Shown here piece by piece: positions 1 through 11,700 of a stretch of 64,000 bases of DNA. Source of the DNA: Gari tellinella (lineage: Eukaryota; Mollusca; Bivalvia; Cardiida; Psammobiidae); contig OV277870.1 of NCBI GenBank assembly GCA_922989275.2, positions 42,156,356-42,220,355 on the forward strand, given 5' to 3'. Below the pieces are notes generated by a model. The model was not told where the DNA came from, made no database searches, and saw nothing but the letters and a program-made list of their open reading frames with translations. The position numbers and the translations under genes are program-made. Every line of letters starts with the position of its first letter. The first letter of the stretch is position 1.

Positions 1-2084
1 AATAGAGTTTTGTCAGTTTATAGCACAGTGTAAGAAAAATATTCGATTTTTAACCCGAGAAAATCAAATTTCCGTTACTGTCTCCGTCTTCAAATCTAGT
101 TTTGTAAAGCATTTTCTGATAATAAAATCACATGGTAACAATCTAAAATAAGGCTAAATTTTTGCATTTATATGTGTAGTCACTTTGTTTCAAGCCTAAT
201 GCACCATGAAACCAGAGAGTGTAACAATACCATTGAAGAAGTAGTTGTCCCCAGACTTTTGAGTTTCTAAAAAATCTCCGTTATCGCATATTTGTGTATC
301 TTCAAATAATAGAAATAGCTTTGCTACAGCTGCCAATTTATATTTATTTGGAAGTATATGAACTTGCTATACCATCTAGGTGATATATTCACTGACTGCT
401 TTTCAATGTTGTCGATCTATAACTGCCGAAGGTAAAGTGTGGTCATTTTGTTATACAAACCTAAATATCCGTTACCGTTATTTACACACATACTGTTTAG
501 ATATTGGGTATTCTAGATTTTAAACACAATGTAAAGAACACTAATGATTAAAGCAAGCAGCCTTTACCAATTATCAACTCCTTTTCAAATTGCTAAAGTT
601 GATATTTATGACAAAAATTAAATTTCCGTGATCAAAATTTCCGTGATCAAAATTCTAAATTCAGAAATACAGGGATATAAACTTGTATTTGATTGCATGA
701 CAATATTTTATGATGTCATTGCATGATGTAATTATACTGTGAATAGACTGCCATGATAATAAGAGTTTAATTGACCAGCATGATTAACAGAGAAGACACG
801 AAGATAAGTGATCATTTATATAAAAACTCATTTGTGTAAAGACATTCATGAAAATGTCATTGGAATCACTCTTTCTTTTCTAAATACCCCAATTACTTAG
901 ATAAAACTAATGGTGATAACACATTGCAAACAGTGATCTTGTTGACATCAATATATTGGAGGTAAAATTTCCGTTACTGGGCGGTAACGGAAATTTTTAT
1001 TTCATCATCACTGACAAATTGGACGCATTCCTTTGCATTTCTCATTAATGAAGCAGAATATAACTTTTATTCTACTTTATGCTAAATTGCAGACACATTG
1101 GCGCAAAAATAAACTGGGTTCATAAATAAGAGCGTTCAACATTGCCATTGCCTTTCTTGGCAGTAACATAGGCCATTTATGTTTTGTTGAAAGATGGTTA
1201 CATTGCAACATAACATTACTAGAGTTTCTTTTGACATTATTTAAATTAACAAATACAAAAAGAGTGTAAGGTGACATAGTTGTGTATCGAAAAATAGACC
1301 AGTTTGACACACAGGCCATGTTCCATGTTAGTAACGGAAATTTGATTTTTGGTAACGGAAATTTATTCTTTCCAGAGACAAAATTGTGCCAAAAACAAGG
1401 GCAAAACCCCAAAAAGCATTCTGTTTAAACATATTAGTTTGTTTCTAAAATAAAAATGTATGTCATCATTGATTTATAACAGTTTAAGTGTTTGATTGAA
1501 ATGTCCGTTACCGAACCTGCTATTTTTTCTTCTTTGCTTTACTTATGTCCCATTGTAAATATCGACTCAAAAATTCAAAAAACATGCACAAGATAGTTAG
1601 AGTTTTAGATTAAAGTGACAAAATATGATTAAAGTAAACAATCATTAGATTTAGAATTTCTGAAATACTAAAATATGTTGAATTGTCTACAAAAATACCC
1701 CCCAAAAATAAAACACACTTAGTTCCATGTGATATTCCAGTAGATTGGTGGATATTTCATGCTATTATATCTAATTTTGGATACAGATAAACATGTTGAA
1801 CAAAAAAAAAGTATTATTTTTTGCATTTGGTCTACAGCACATATGCCGTTTTAGCAATATTTTGTATACATGCACATAACGGATATATGATTTTCTTTCC
1901 ATAATCCCTGGCTAGTGTCGATAGATAATCATTCGTTAAATCAAAACCATAAAAGATTTGTATTCAAAATTTTAGATACAAATTCCTGAGATAACTCTTT
2001 AAGGTAAAATCAATAGGACATATGTATACGCTGAAGTTGAATTTTTAACATCTATATAGCTGCTGTGTTCCTTCTTATTGAGAA
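1..2084. other. AT-rich gene-free stretch with repeated CCGTTAC motifs
   Basis: No coding region is recognised. The motif TTTCCGTTAC or its complement recurs near 69, 285, 470, 625, 645, 966, 985, 1330, 1357 and 1503. At 964-1000 two copies face each other as a short hairpin. This suggests an old element rich in this word rather than a gene. The open frame on the minus strand at 1077-1412 is AT-rich and matches nothing I know. Confidence 0.5.
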
Positions 2085-3260
2085 ACAGTGTTTACATAGA
2101 GTTATATAGTGAAATGTTCAAACATCTTCTTCTTCAAAACCACATGCCTGATTGCAACCAAACTTCATAGGAATGTTCCTTGGGTCAAGCTCTTTCAAAG
2201 TTGTTCAAAGAATATGAAACAATGCAGAACTCTGGTTGCCATGGCAACCAAAGTGAAAAAATAAGGAAATCTTAAAAATCTTCTTGTCAAAAACCACAAG
2301 GGCTAGAGCTTAGATATTTGGCACATGGCATCATCTATAGGTCCTCTATCAAGATTGTTCAAAGTTTGACCCTGGGGTCAAAATTGGCACCGCCCCGGGG
2401 GTCACCGTTTTACACAGAGTTATATAGTGAAATGTTCAAACATCTTCTTCTTCAAAACCACATGCCTGATTGCAACCAAACTTCACAGGAATGTTCCTTG
2501 GGTCAAGCTCTTTCAAATTTGTTCAAAGAATTTGAAACAATTCAGAACTCTGGTTGCCATGGCAACCAAAATGAAAAAATAAGGAAATCTTAAAAAATCT
2601 TCTTGTCCAAAACCACAAGGGCTAGAGCTTAGATATTTGGCACATAGTATCATCTATAGGTCTTCTATCAAGATTGTTCAAAGTTTGACCCTGGGGTCAA
2701 AATTGGCCCCGCCCCGGGGGGTCACCGTTTTACATAGAGTTATATTGTGAAATGTTCAAACATCTTCTTCTTCAAAACCACATGTCTGATTGCAACCAAA
2801 CTTAAAAGGAATGTTCCTTGGGTCAAGCTCTTTCAAAGTTGTTCAAAGAATTTGAAACAATGCAGAAGTCTGGTTGCTATGGCAACCAAAGTGAAAAAAT
2901 TAGGAAATCTTAAAAAATCTTCGTGTCAAAAACCACAAGGACCAGAGCTTAGATATTTGGCACATGGCATCATCTATATGTCCTCTATCAAGATTGTTCA
3001 AAGTTTGACCCTGGGGTCAAAATTGGCCCCGCCCCGGGGGTCACTGTTTTACATAAAGTTATATAGTGAAATGTTCAAACATCTTCTTCTTCAAAACCAC
3101 ATGCCTGATTGCAACCAAACTTCACTAAGCATTATCTACAGGTCCTCTATCAAATTTGTTCAAATTTTGCCACTTGGGTCAAAGTTGGCCCCGGCCCGGG
3201 TGTCGCCATTTTACATGGAGTTATATAGTGAAATTTTCAAACACATTTTTCTTTGAAATC
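2085..3260. repeat. tandem array, about 320-bp unit, about 3.6 copies
   Basis: The unit starts with 'tacatagagttatatagtga' near 2093, 2412, 2731 and 3051. It holds 'ggttgccatggcaacc', 'tttgaccctggggtcaaaat' and a CCCCGCCCCGGGGG box. Copies are roughly 90 percent alike. Open frames across the array simply translate the repeat. Repeats of this type are, to my knowledge, common in bivalve genomes. Confidence 0.85.
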
Positions 3261-3900
3261 AATATGGCTAGAGCTTAGATATTTTGCATGATGTAATGTC
3301 TAGAGGTCTTTCACATATGTTGATGAATTGGTTCCGGTCTGTTGCATATCTGGGTCACCAGAGCTAAACATAGATTTTTTTCAATGAAAACTTTAAAAAT
3401 CTTCTTGTCTGAAATCATAGTACACTGAGCTTAGCTATTTGGCACTTAGCATCGTCTACAGGTCCTGTATCAAGAGCATTCTTATTATGTCCCTGGGGTC
3501 AAAAGTGACCCCGCCCGTGGGTCAAAGTTTCACAAATTTTCTTTTCTGAAATCACTGACCCATCACCATGTAGAGGTGAGCGATTAAGGGCCATTCTGGC
3601 CCTCTTGTTTATGTCAACTTATGGCAGCCCTATATTTCACACACGTGAGGCAATGGTATTCCTCTATTAGATGTCCTACAATAGCTTTCCTTTCTTAAAG
3701 ACCATGGTGCAAATGGTAGGGAATGGTTTCCGTATATGAATTTAGTGAAAACGTACAAATCTTCTTTTCTGGAACTACTATCCAATTTAAATGTCACTTT
3801 ACCCATAATTATTGACTACCAGGTGAGCGATTTCGGGTCCATCATGACCCGTGTGCATTTTTTACGCAATATTTTATATTTTAGCATGTATTGAATGGAG
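3261..3900. repeat. degenerate tail of the tandem repeat family
   Basis: Weaker copies of the 2085-3260 unit continue, for example 'ctggggtcaaaagtgacccc' at about 3492. They end in 'aggtgagcgattaagggcca' plus 'ctggccctcttgt' near 3600, and a second, diverged end lies near 3820-3860. No gene is seen. Confidence 0.6.
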
Positions 3901-3927
3901 CAAATTGAAACCATAGGCAATTGTGCC

Positions 3928-4124
3928 GACCTAAACGGATTTTTGTTTGCATAAAACTAGATCTAGATATACATAGTGAGAAAGAGCTGAGCAAAAATGA
4001 TTTGGAAAAAAAAAAGATTTTGTCTTTTGGTATATTATAAAAATAAATCCATTTTTTTCTCAGCTCTTTCTCACTATATATATATCTAGATTTAGTTTTA
4101 TGCAAACAAAAATCCATTTAGGTT
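3928..4124. repeat. foldback element just before the gene A exon-2 acceptor
   Basis: The left arm (3928-3994, from 'gacctaaacggatttttgtt' to 'gagaaagagctgag') and the right arm (4060-4124, from 'ctcagctctttctcac' to 'aaaatccatttaggtt') are inverted copies of about 65 bp around an AT-rich loop. The element ends about 45 bp before the splice acceptor at 4171. Confidence 0.8.
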
Positions 4125-4171
4125 AGGTACCATTGCCTTTGATTGAAACAGCACCTTTTGTCTTGTGACAG

Positions 4172-5731
4172 GAAAGACCGTCACCACGAAGACAGTGACT
4201 ATAACCAAAGAACCCAGCAAAGAACAAGGCAATATTAGCCCCAATATCGCCTTTCAGCCTAATGCTCCACCGATTAGATACCCGCCTACTCCTTCGACGC
4301 CTGGGTATACAGTTCCACCTCCAATTAGTTATCCACACCAACCAGGAAACTTTGTTCCAAGGGGAGCAATGCCAAGACCCAATCGACCCATTAGCCATGG
4401 CAATTATTCTGGATATGAACCTGGCTATCAGGAGAACACATTTCGTCCACAAAATCCTCAACCAGAACCTCTCATGGGGGGCTTCCAACCACCATCTAAT
4501 AGGAGAGGAACGAGACGACCCCCATCTTCTGGTAGATATAGAGGTCAAGGGACAAGAGGAGCTTTTTCAAGGACAGGAAATGATAACCGTTCAGAAAGCC
4601 TGAACGATACGGCCACCGGTGGTCCAGACAGTCACTCCAATAGGGACAAAAGAAGCGGTCAAGATGTTTCTAATAATGAGGCAACACAGAATGTAAAAAC
4701 AAAACAGAAGAGAAGTCAAAAACTGAAATCGCCACGGAACGATGAAACATCTGATAATATTGAAGAAGTCTCAACCGGTATTGACGACATAACATTGAAT
4801 ACCAACGACTCGATAGATAATTCAGATACCAGAGACAAAGTGGTAAAGCAATCGAAAAGAAGAAATAAGAAAAAATCAGATAAAATAGTAGATGACAGTG
4901 AAGTTCCAAAGGCTGAAGAAACAAGCTCAAAATTAGACCTCAACAGAAAAACATCCGAAACTGATGATGACCTTTCACAGGGACCATGGTTTCAGACAGT
5001 TTTTGACTACATGGTGAAAGAAATGAATGGAAAGGGCTCCCCTGCCGAGATAAGTAGAAAGTCTGGCCTATTTCCTGTCACATTTGACAAAGATATGATA
5101 GAGAACTGGTTCAAGAGCAGAATCGGAAAGTTCAAGAGTATTGTCAGAAATGGGCATGTCGAATGTGTCTTCGTGTATCAAGGTCAAATGAACTATTGCC
5201 TTGACTATATCTCTAAACGTTCCTGCAAAAAGGACAAATGCACAAGATACCATGTATGTAAAGACATGCTCTGTGGAAACTGTATGTATGGAGATGACTG
5301 CAACAAGTCACACGATTTCTTTGACGATACCCAAGAGAATTTGTCTATTTCCAAAGGAATTAGAATCACGGACAAATATACAAATGAGCAAGTTCTATCC
5401 ATCATGCAATGTCGCTACCCTCACGTTTGTCACGATTGGAATCAAAAGAAAGGATGCCGTTTGGTCAATTGTGAAAACCTTCACATATGTGACTCATTCA
5501 TGCTTGGCAAATGTCAAAATGGCGATGACTGTAGCTATGGTCATGATCGAATGTCTACGCATAACAGGCCCATTGTTGAAGCCTACGAGATGACCAGCTG
5601 GAATGATGAACATTTTCGGCGAATAATCTATATCAAAAGAGGCGTAGTTTCTAAAGAACGTGTTGAGGCCAATGTTGCTGAAGATTCTGCTGACCCAACG
5701 GAGAAGACCGACAAAGACAGGAATAAAACAG
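4172..5731 (+). CDS. Gene A exon 2: low-complexity N-terminus, winged helix, CCCH fingers 1-4
   Basis: The acceptor is 'gtgacag' ending at 4171; the exon begins with two bases completing a Gly codon and continues KTVTTKTVTITKEP. About 270 residues are Pro/Gln-rich then Lys/Ser/Asp-rich linker. A compact domain follows (about 4980-5190; FDYMVKEMNGKG, then SRKSGLFPVTF), which matches the winged-helix start of the ZAP RNA-binding domain. Four fingers follow: C-x8-C-x4-C-x3-H at 5197-5253, C-x7-C-x5-C-x3-H at 5257-5313, C-x8-C-x4-C-x3-H at 5428-5484 and C-x7-C-x5-C-x3-H at 5488-5544. The donor is 'acag|gtacat' at 5731/5732 in phase 1. The frame stays open past the donor to 5808, but that extension has no counterpart in gene B. 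Confidence 0.9.
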
Positions 5732-8700
5732 GTACATGTATTACATTGGCTACACATTTTCCCCACTTTAAACGAAAGGAAAGGACAAACGCGCAGCAAT
5801 TAAGGTAAAACGGAACACTGATTCAGATTAGTGGCAAATTTGTTCTAATTTTAGTTTCAAACAGTTTGGAGCCTGCTTAGACGTTGCACTCCTCTAGGCT
5901 TAATCTGACCTCATATTGTTTGCGATGGATAAAAGTTATTTCAATACATACGTATTTATTGTGAGGAAAGTATAAACCGTATTACTTTACAAGACGATAG
6001 TAAAACATCAAATTTCTTTCGAAGCTTTCTACTCTACTTTAATATTGCCCTTAGCTATTTCAATCTTTAAAACAATCAACCAATCTTTGTTTTAGTTGTC
6101 GTATTAGACGCATTTACTATATATTTATTATGCACTATCCTAATAATGATATGTAATAATCATTGCATGTGCATGTCTTTAAAACCATCAATCATTTTGT
6201 TTGGTAGTAACGATGATTTTTTACTGTCTTAATGATGTACAATTTCTTTTTTCAACGTTTATATCTGTGACGTTCGTTATTTAGACATCGGGGTGGAGCT
6301 GTGTGAGAAATATCTCCTTGACAACTGCAAAACTCCCAAATGCCGACTATATCACAATGTAGACCTACGCTTACCCTACATCTGGCAGGTGAAGGTGTGG
6401 GATAACTGGATTAACATAAGCCAGTCTGAGGCTGTAGAGAAAGAGTTCTGTGCCTTTCAAGACAAATCCGAACCATTATACGTGGTAAGCAATTTGTTAC
6501 TGGGACAAGCGATTAAATATGATGCATTATAGTTGAGTCGGGATATCTTGAGTTTGCGTCATTCGAATATAACCGTGTTTCAAAGATAAAGTCTATTCCT
6601 AGGAGAGGCGTCGAAACTCGACGTCTAATCTTGCTTAGTTCTGCCAAATTGTCCGAGAGTTTTTTACACCTTCACCGTTTCATTGTCGTCTGCTTCAATA
6701 TTGCTGTCTGCAAGATCGTTTCAAAGTAAGATTCAATGTAGTATGACTTATACATATCGAAACGAGTGTCAAATAGTTTTGATCCTGATAGACGCCGCGT
6801 TAAGCGGCGTCTGATAAGGATCCAAACTGTTTGCAAACACGCTTTTTAGGCGCCATGGAGAGTGAAAGGGTTAAAATTTACTGCAGAAATTTATTTGGCT
6901 TGAAAATACTGTTCCAAATGTTTTTCAGATTCGAAAGAATGTCATCTTTGTTACATATAATATGAGTTCACAGGGGTTGAAAATTTTGAAATTTGTCACT
7001 CGTCCTGCACATTAGACAATGAAGGGAAAAGTCACGCAGGACGAGCGGACGAGTGGAATTTTCGAACCCTGGTTCAATTTGTCTTTCATTTCATAGCAAA
7101 TGAGATATAGTGAACAGTAAACAGACGATGTGTAAGCAATACATATGAATGAAAATATTTAAAAAGGTGTTTCAGATAGAACAAGCCTTTCACAAGTTAG
7201 TGATTAGTTACCATGCTTATCTGTGTGATCTAGAGGTTTAACACATATTTCCCCTGAAACTACCAATGGATGATTCCAGTGTACAATAAAGGCTGGTCCA
7301 TTTTAGACTATTTAGGGTTGTTTTTTTTTATAATACATGTATATTGAAATATGACAAACAGTGAAGTCCCTGATTAGAGGGCTCCTGCAGGAGCCATCTA
7401 ATCAGGGACTTCACTGTTTGCATTAGACCAGTGTACTCTTAACAGGTACACTTTTGGTAAACGACGCATATATGCGTCACTAGGGATCAATGAGTTAAGG
7501 TGAAACAACTCATGCCAGTAATTATGCTATTTCCTTGAAAACATTGACGTGGATAATTCAGTAAGTACATAGTAGTTCGTGCATGCATTTTTGAAGACAC
7601 GACACTTAGGTGTTTTACATGACTGTTTCGTCCACTGCTACGGCCTTCCCCGGATCTACTGACACAGTGACAATTTGTTTTATTTCGAATCCTCGGACAT
7701 TTCTATAAATCTTTCGTTAATTGGCGAAAACAGTGTCGTATATTTAAGAGAGAAGGCCATGACTGATGACTGTAACCTTATTTAGCCAGGCCCCAATGTT
7801 ATTCAGAGTTTGAGCCCCCCCCCCCCCCCCCCCCCCCCCACAAAAAAAAACAAAACAAAAACAAACAAAAAACAAAAACAAACAAACAAACAAAAACCTT
7901 CCTACCTTGTCATGATTCTGAGGCTTAATTGTCATAGGGAATGGGGTTCAGTTTTTTATCGAGATTATACCCTCTGCAAAGAGCTAAAAGGTAGGCGGGA
8001 CGATGGTTTTGATCCATTGCGCTGGTTCGCAACGAATGAGATCAGCGGAAATTATCTTCCTGAAATCATCATAATTTCATCTCATTATCCCTCATTATTC
8101 TTCGGCGCCATATGACATATTTTGTGTCGCTGTGCCGTTAATCCAACTCATCCGTCCAATTACTATTTGAACTGAGTCTAAGGTCGTTTTTAAGCATTGG
8201 CTTAGTTGTATGTGCTAGCAAAAGCTCAAACCTGACCCAGAGAACGACCTCATACTCATCACAAACCCTTTATAACCGTGGGTCCTGATGTGTACTGAGT
8301 TCATCGTTTTTCTCACTTTCCTGTTGGTTTACCTTTCGTGTCCCCCCAAGTGGAGATATATGATCACAGTGCTAGTTTCTTGAAAGACACACGTGTATTG
8401 AGGAAATCTGAATCGTTAAACATCTGTTTTGAATAAACCTTAGTTTTGCAATGTTTTATTTTCAGAATGACTTGGAGAGCGACAGGTCGGAGTTAGTTCA
8501 AATAACATTCCAACCGACTATTAGCGCGCGAATCCCGGACAGTCGCACGCCATTGGAAGCTAGACGACTCTCAACAAGGTCTTATATATCCAAAGGCCCA
8601 ATGAGCTTCAGAACCCAATGGCGCTGGTATTATATAGACGATACTGGGGAAGAGCAAATATACAGTCCGGTATGTTGGAAATGTGTTTGATATATATAAT

Positions 8701-11700
8701 CAAATACTTGTATTATGACCACTGAATTGGGTAGAATTGTCCGTGTTTAAGATTGGTTATTGGCATCTAGCAAAATGAAAGTATAGTAGAAATACCATCA
8801 CTGCGGGCAAAGTGTCATCAAATGTATCGCTACGACAACTAATATGAGAATTATAATAGATTTGTATTCCTACGAAGGCAACTTTGTTCGTAGCAAACTA
8901 GCAAAACATTTGCCAGTATATACAATGATTTCGTAAATGTTAGTAATAATTTTAGCACACATGTAATCGTTGGGAAGACTCACAACATTACGGTGTGTAA
9001 AAGTAACAGCTGAAAAATCATGTACTATCCATATGTAGGATGATCTGCAGCATTCACTGGAGATGAAATATCTGTTTGGCCAGACAGAATACACGTTTAT
9101 GAAAGAGGGCTTTCCACACATTAACTTTTCATCAATGAGTTTGGTTAACGATGGGGGCTACACAACGATTTTTCGGAGACCACTGTTAGTGACAAGAGAC
9201 GACGTCGACGAAAGAAGTGTGTAAGTTGAACCTTAAGTGACTATGTCATGATTAAACTTTGATGTATTGGTGCCGGTTTGCACTGGAAGAAATTCGAATA
9301 AATAAGACTTAATCAAGTTAAAGTTATTGAGGTTCTATTGCATTTAAACCTTGTTAATTGTTATATGTTTACTTTCTGTTTTCTTTAACCCTTAGCCTGC
9401 CACTCACGACTATAGCTCCATATGCAAACAGCTTGGATCCGGATGAGACGCCGAGTAATTCGGCGTCTCATCCGGATCCAAGCTGTTTGACACTCGGACA
9501 ACATTTTCAGCAATTTTGAGCAATTTTGAAGCACTTTGAAACTTGAAGCAGACGAGAAATATAGCAGACGACAATTTATTTGGCGGGCTAAGGGTTAACC
9601 ACACGTGTTGATTGGAACTTTACAAAAAGGGTACGATTTACACTTATTCGAAGCATAAATACTCTTTTATAACCACAGTGAAACCGGTAAGGGGAAGGTC
9701 CGTCAGCCGGTGTGATCGTTCGTCCGTTACAGTTTTGGATAAAGTTCTGCAATTATCAGCATGTATTTTTTTCAATATTACTCAACTTGTATTTTTTTCA
9801 ATCTTTTACTTTTCGCTTTACACTCATATTGATGTATTTTCATTTAACCCTTTCGGCGCGAAATTAACCGTGAGGTTTTTACGCCTTATCGTTAGTTTGT
9901 CGTCTGCTTCAATACTGTTGTCTGCAATGTTGTTTCAAAGTTAGACGTTAAGGTTGTTTGACTTAAGAAATATCTAAACGAGTGCCAAACAGCCTTACGC
10001 GGCGTCTAAGTTGGATCCAAACTGTTTCCAAGTCGACTTTATGCAACTCCGGCGATGAAAGGCTTAACCCTTTACCACATAGAAGCGTCTTTTAGCGCAT
10101 TCTGCTTTATTTTCAACCTTCTTTAAGTGGTCACATAGTTTCACTACCAGAAACGGCCTATAAGGTAAATTAAAGTGTAAATTAGCAAATATACATGTAA
10201 AAATAAAGCGGACCACACCAGACGACATTGTTAATGTGAATGGGGTTCAAGATCACCGGTTTGTTTCAATCTCAATATGATTTATTATCACAAGATCACT
10301 GGTTTATTTCAATCTTAATATGATTTATTGTCACAAGACCACCGGTTTGTTTCAATCTCAATATATATGATTTATTGTCACAAGATCACCGTTTTATTTT
10401 AATCTCTATATGATTTATTGTCAAAAGATCACCGTTTTATATCAATCTCAATATCATTTTTAGTTAATATGTATTTTATATTACTGCATTCTCCTGAAAT
10501 TGTAGTCCAGCATCTCCAAACTCTGTTGTGGAGATAAAAGTGCCCTTGCCACGAGATTGGGCCCCATGGGATGTCGCCAATACAGCAGAGCTAATAAATC
10601 TGGCTAAAACATCGGACGAATACGCTAAGGTAGATGACAAGTTCTTTGAACGTCTTGACAGAGGTAGACTACACATTCAAGGTGTGTTTAGAGTCCAGAA
10701 CAGTGAACAGTGGAGCCAGTTTGCCAGGTAGGTCATCATAATAATCAATTTCTGAAAAACCGGATTATTCGCGAAAATATAAATTACGCGTTAATTCGCG
10801 AATGTGTTGCCTCGCGTCTCCAGTTTTGAAATTCGGTGACTTCTTAAAGCAGGTTGAAAGTTAAGTAGAATGTGCCTTAAGGCACATTCTGCTTTACTTT
10901 CAGCCTGCTTTTAGCTACCACTTGCTAGAAATATTGCATGATGTCGCGAATTAATACAAAATCGCATTACGCGAAATACCACACTATCATTGATTTAAAT
11001 GTGGTCACATGAAAGCGGTGGAAATAAATTCAAAAACTATTCCCATACTAGACTACATAATTTATTATATATTGTTTCTTTACTCTTTAAATCGTTCAAA
11101 CTGATATTAAGTCTGATATCGTGGATAAGGGTGTACCGTTTCGTGTTGGCAATGCGATGTACTCGCTTTCACAGACGGACGCAGTGTACATTGTGTACTT
11201 TCGGTTTCAAATATTTACTCGTTGGTGATGTTCCTAAACGCAATGACAGATACATCCACATTATGCACGATGATAATTGCAAAACGACCAGGATTCAAAT
11301 ATGCTTATAAAGCGTTTGAGCGGAGTCTGATATCGTTTTCTGCCTAGGGTGCTATAAGATTGTTATTGACTTTTAATTTCAATTCTAGCAAGGAGGCGAG
11401 TATGTTGAATGCCGTAAAGCGAGCTCAGAAGGCCAAGGATAAGGTGGACAAGCGTTACATGTTCCATGGCACGGATAACTTCGCGGCCGTGAAGGGAATC
11501 TGCCGTACCAACCTTGATCCAAGAGTGTCGGGCAAAAACGCCACCCATTTCGGCCAAGGAACGTACTTTGCTGCTGAAGCAAGACTGGCTCATCAATACA
11601 CGATAGCTCCTGATCGCTATGTTTTCATGGTGAATGTTCTTGTTGGAGATTTCACTAAAGGTGAGAGCGGGTATCGCAAACCGCCGGAGAAACCCGACAC

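Noticed and set aside
2318..3256. Two plus-strand open frames in tandem with repeated protein blocks
   Set aside because: They translate the 320-bp tandem repeat; frame breaks follow repeat indels.
4165..4171. GTG at 4165 as the start of gene A
   Set aside because: It lies before the splice acceptor AG at 4170-4171; gene B shows the same junction with an upstream first exon, so the true start is in a missing exon 1.
4123..5799. Minus-strand and other-frame open reading frames inside gene A exon 2
   Set aside because: Shadows of the real coding strand; the corresponding frames in gene B at 27576-28761 are likewise shadows.
7744..8115. Frames with a Gly run on minus and a Pro run on plus
   Set aside because: Products of a 25-C homopolymer followed by an A-rich tract inside a gene A intron.
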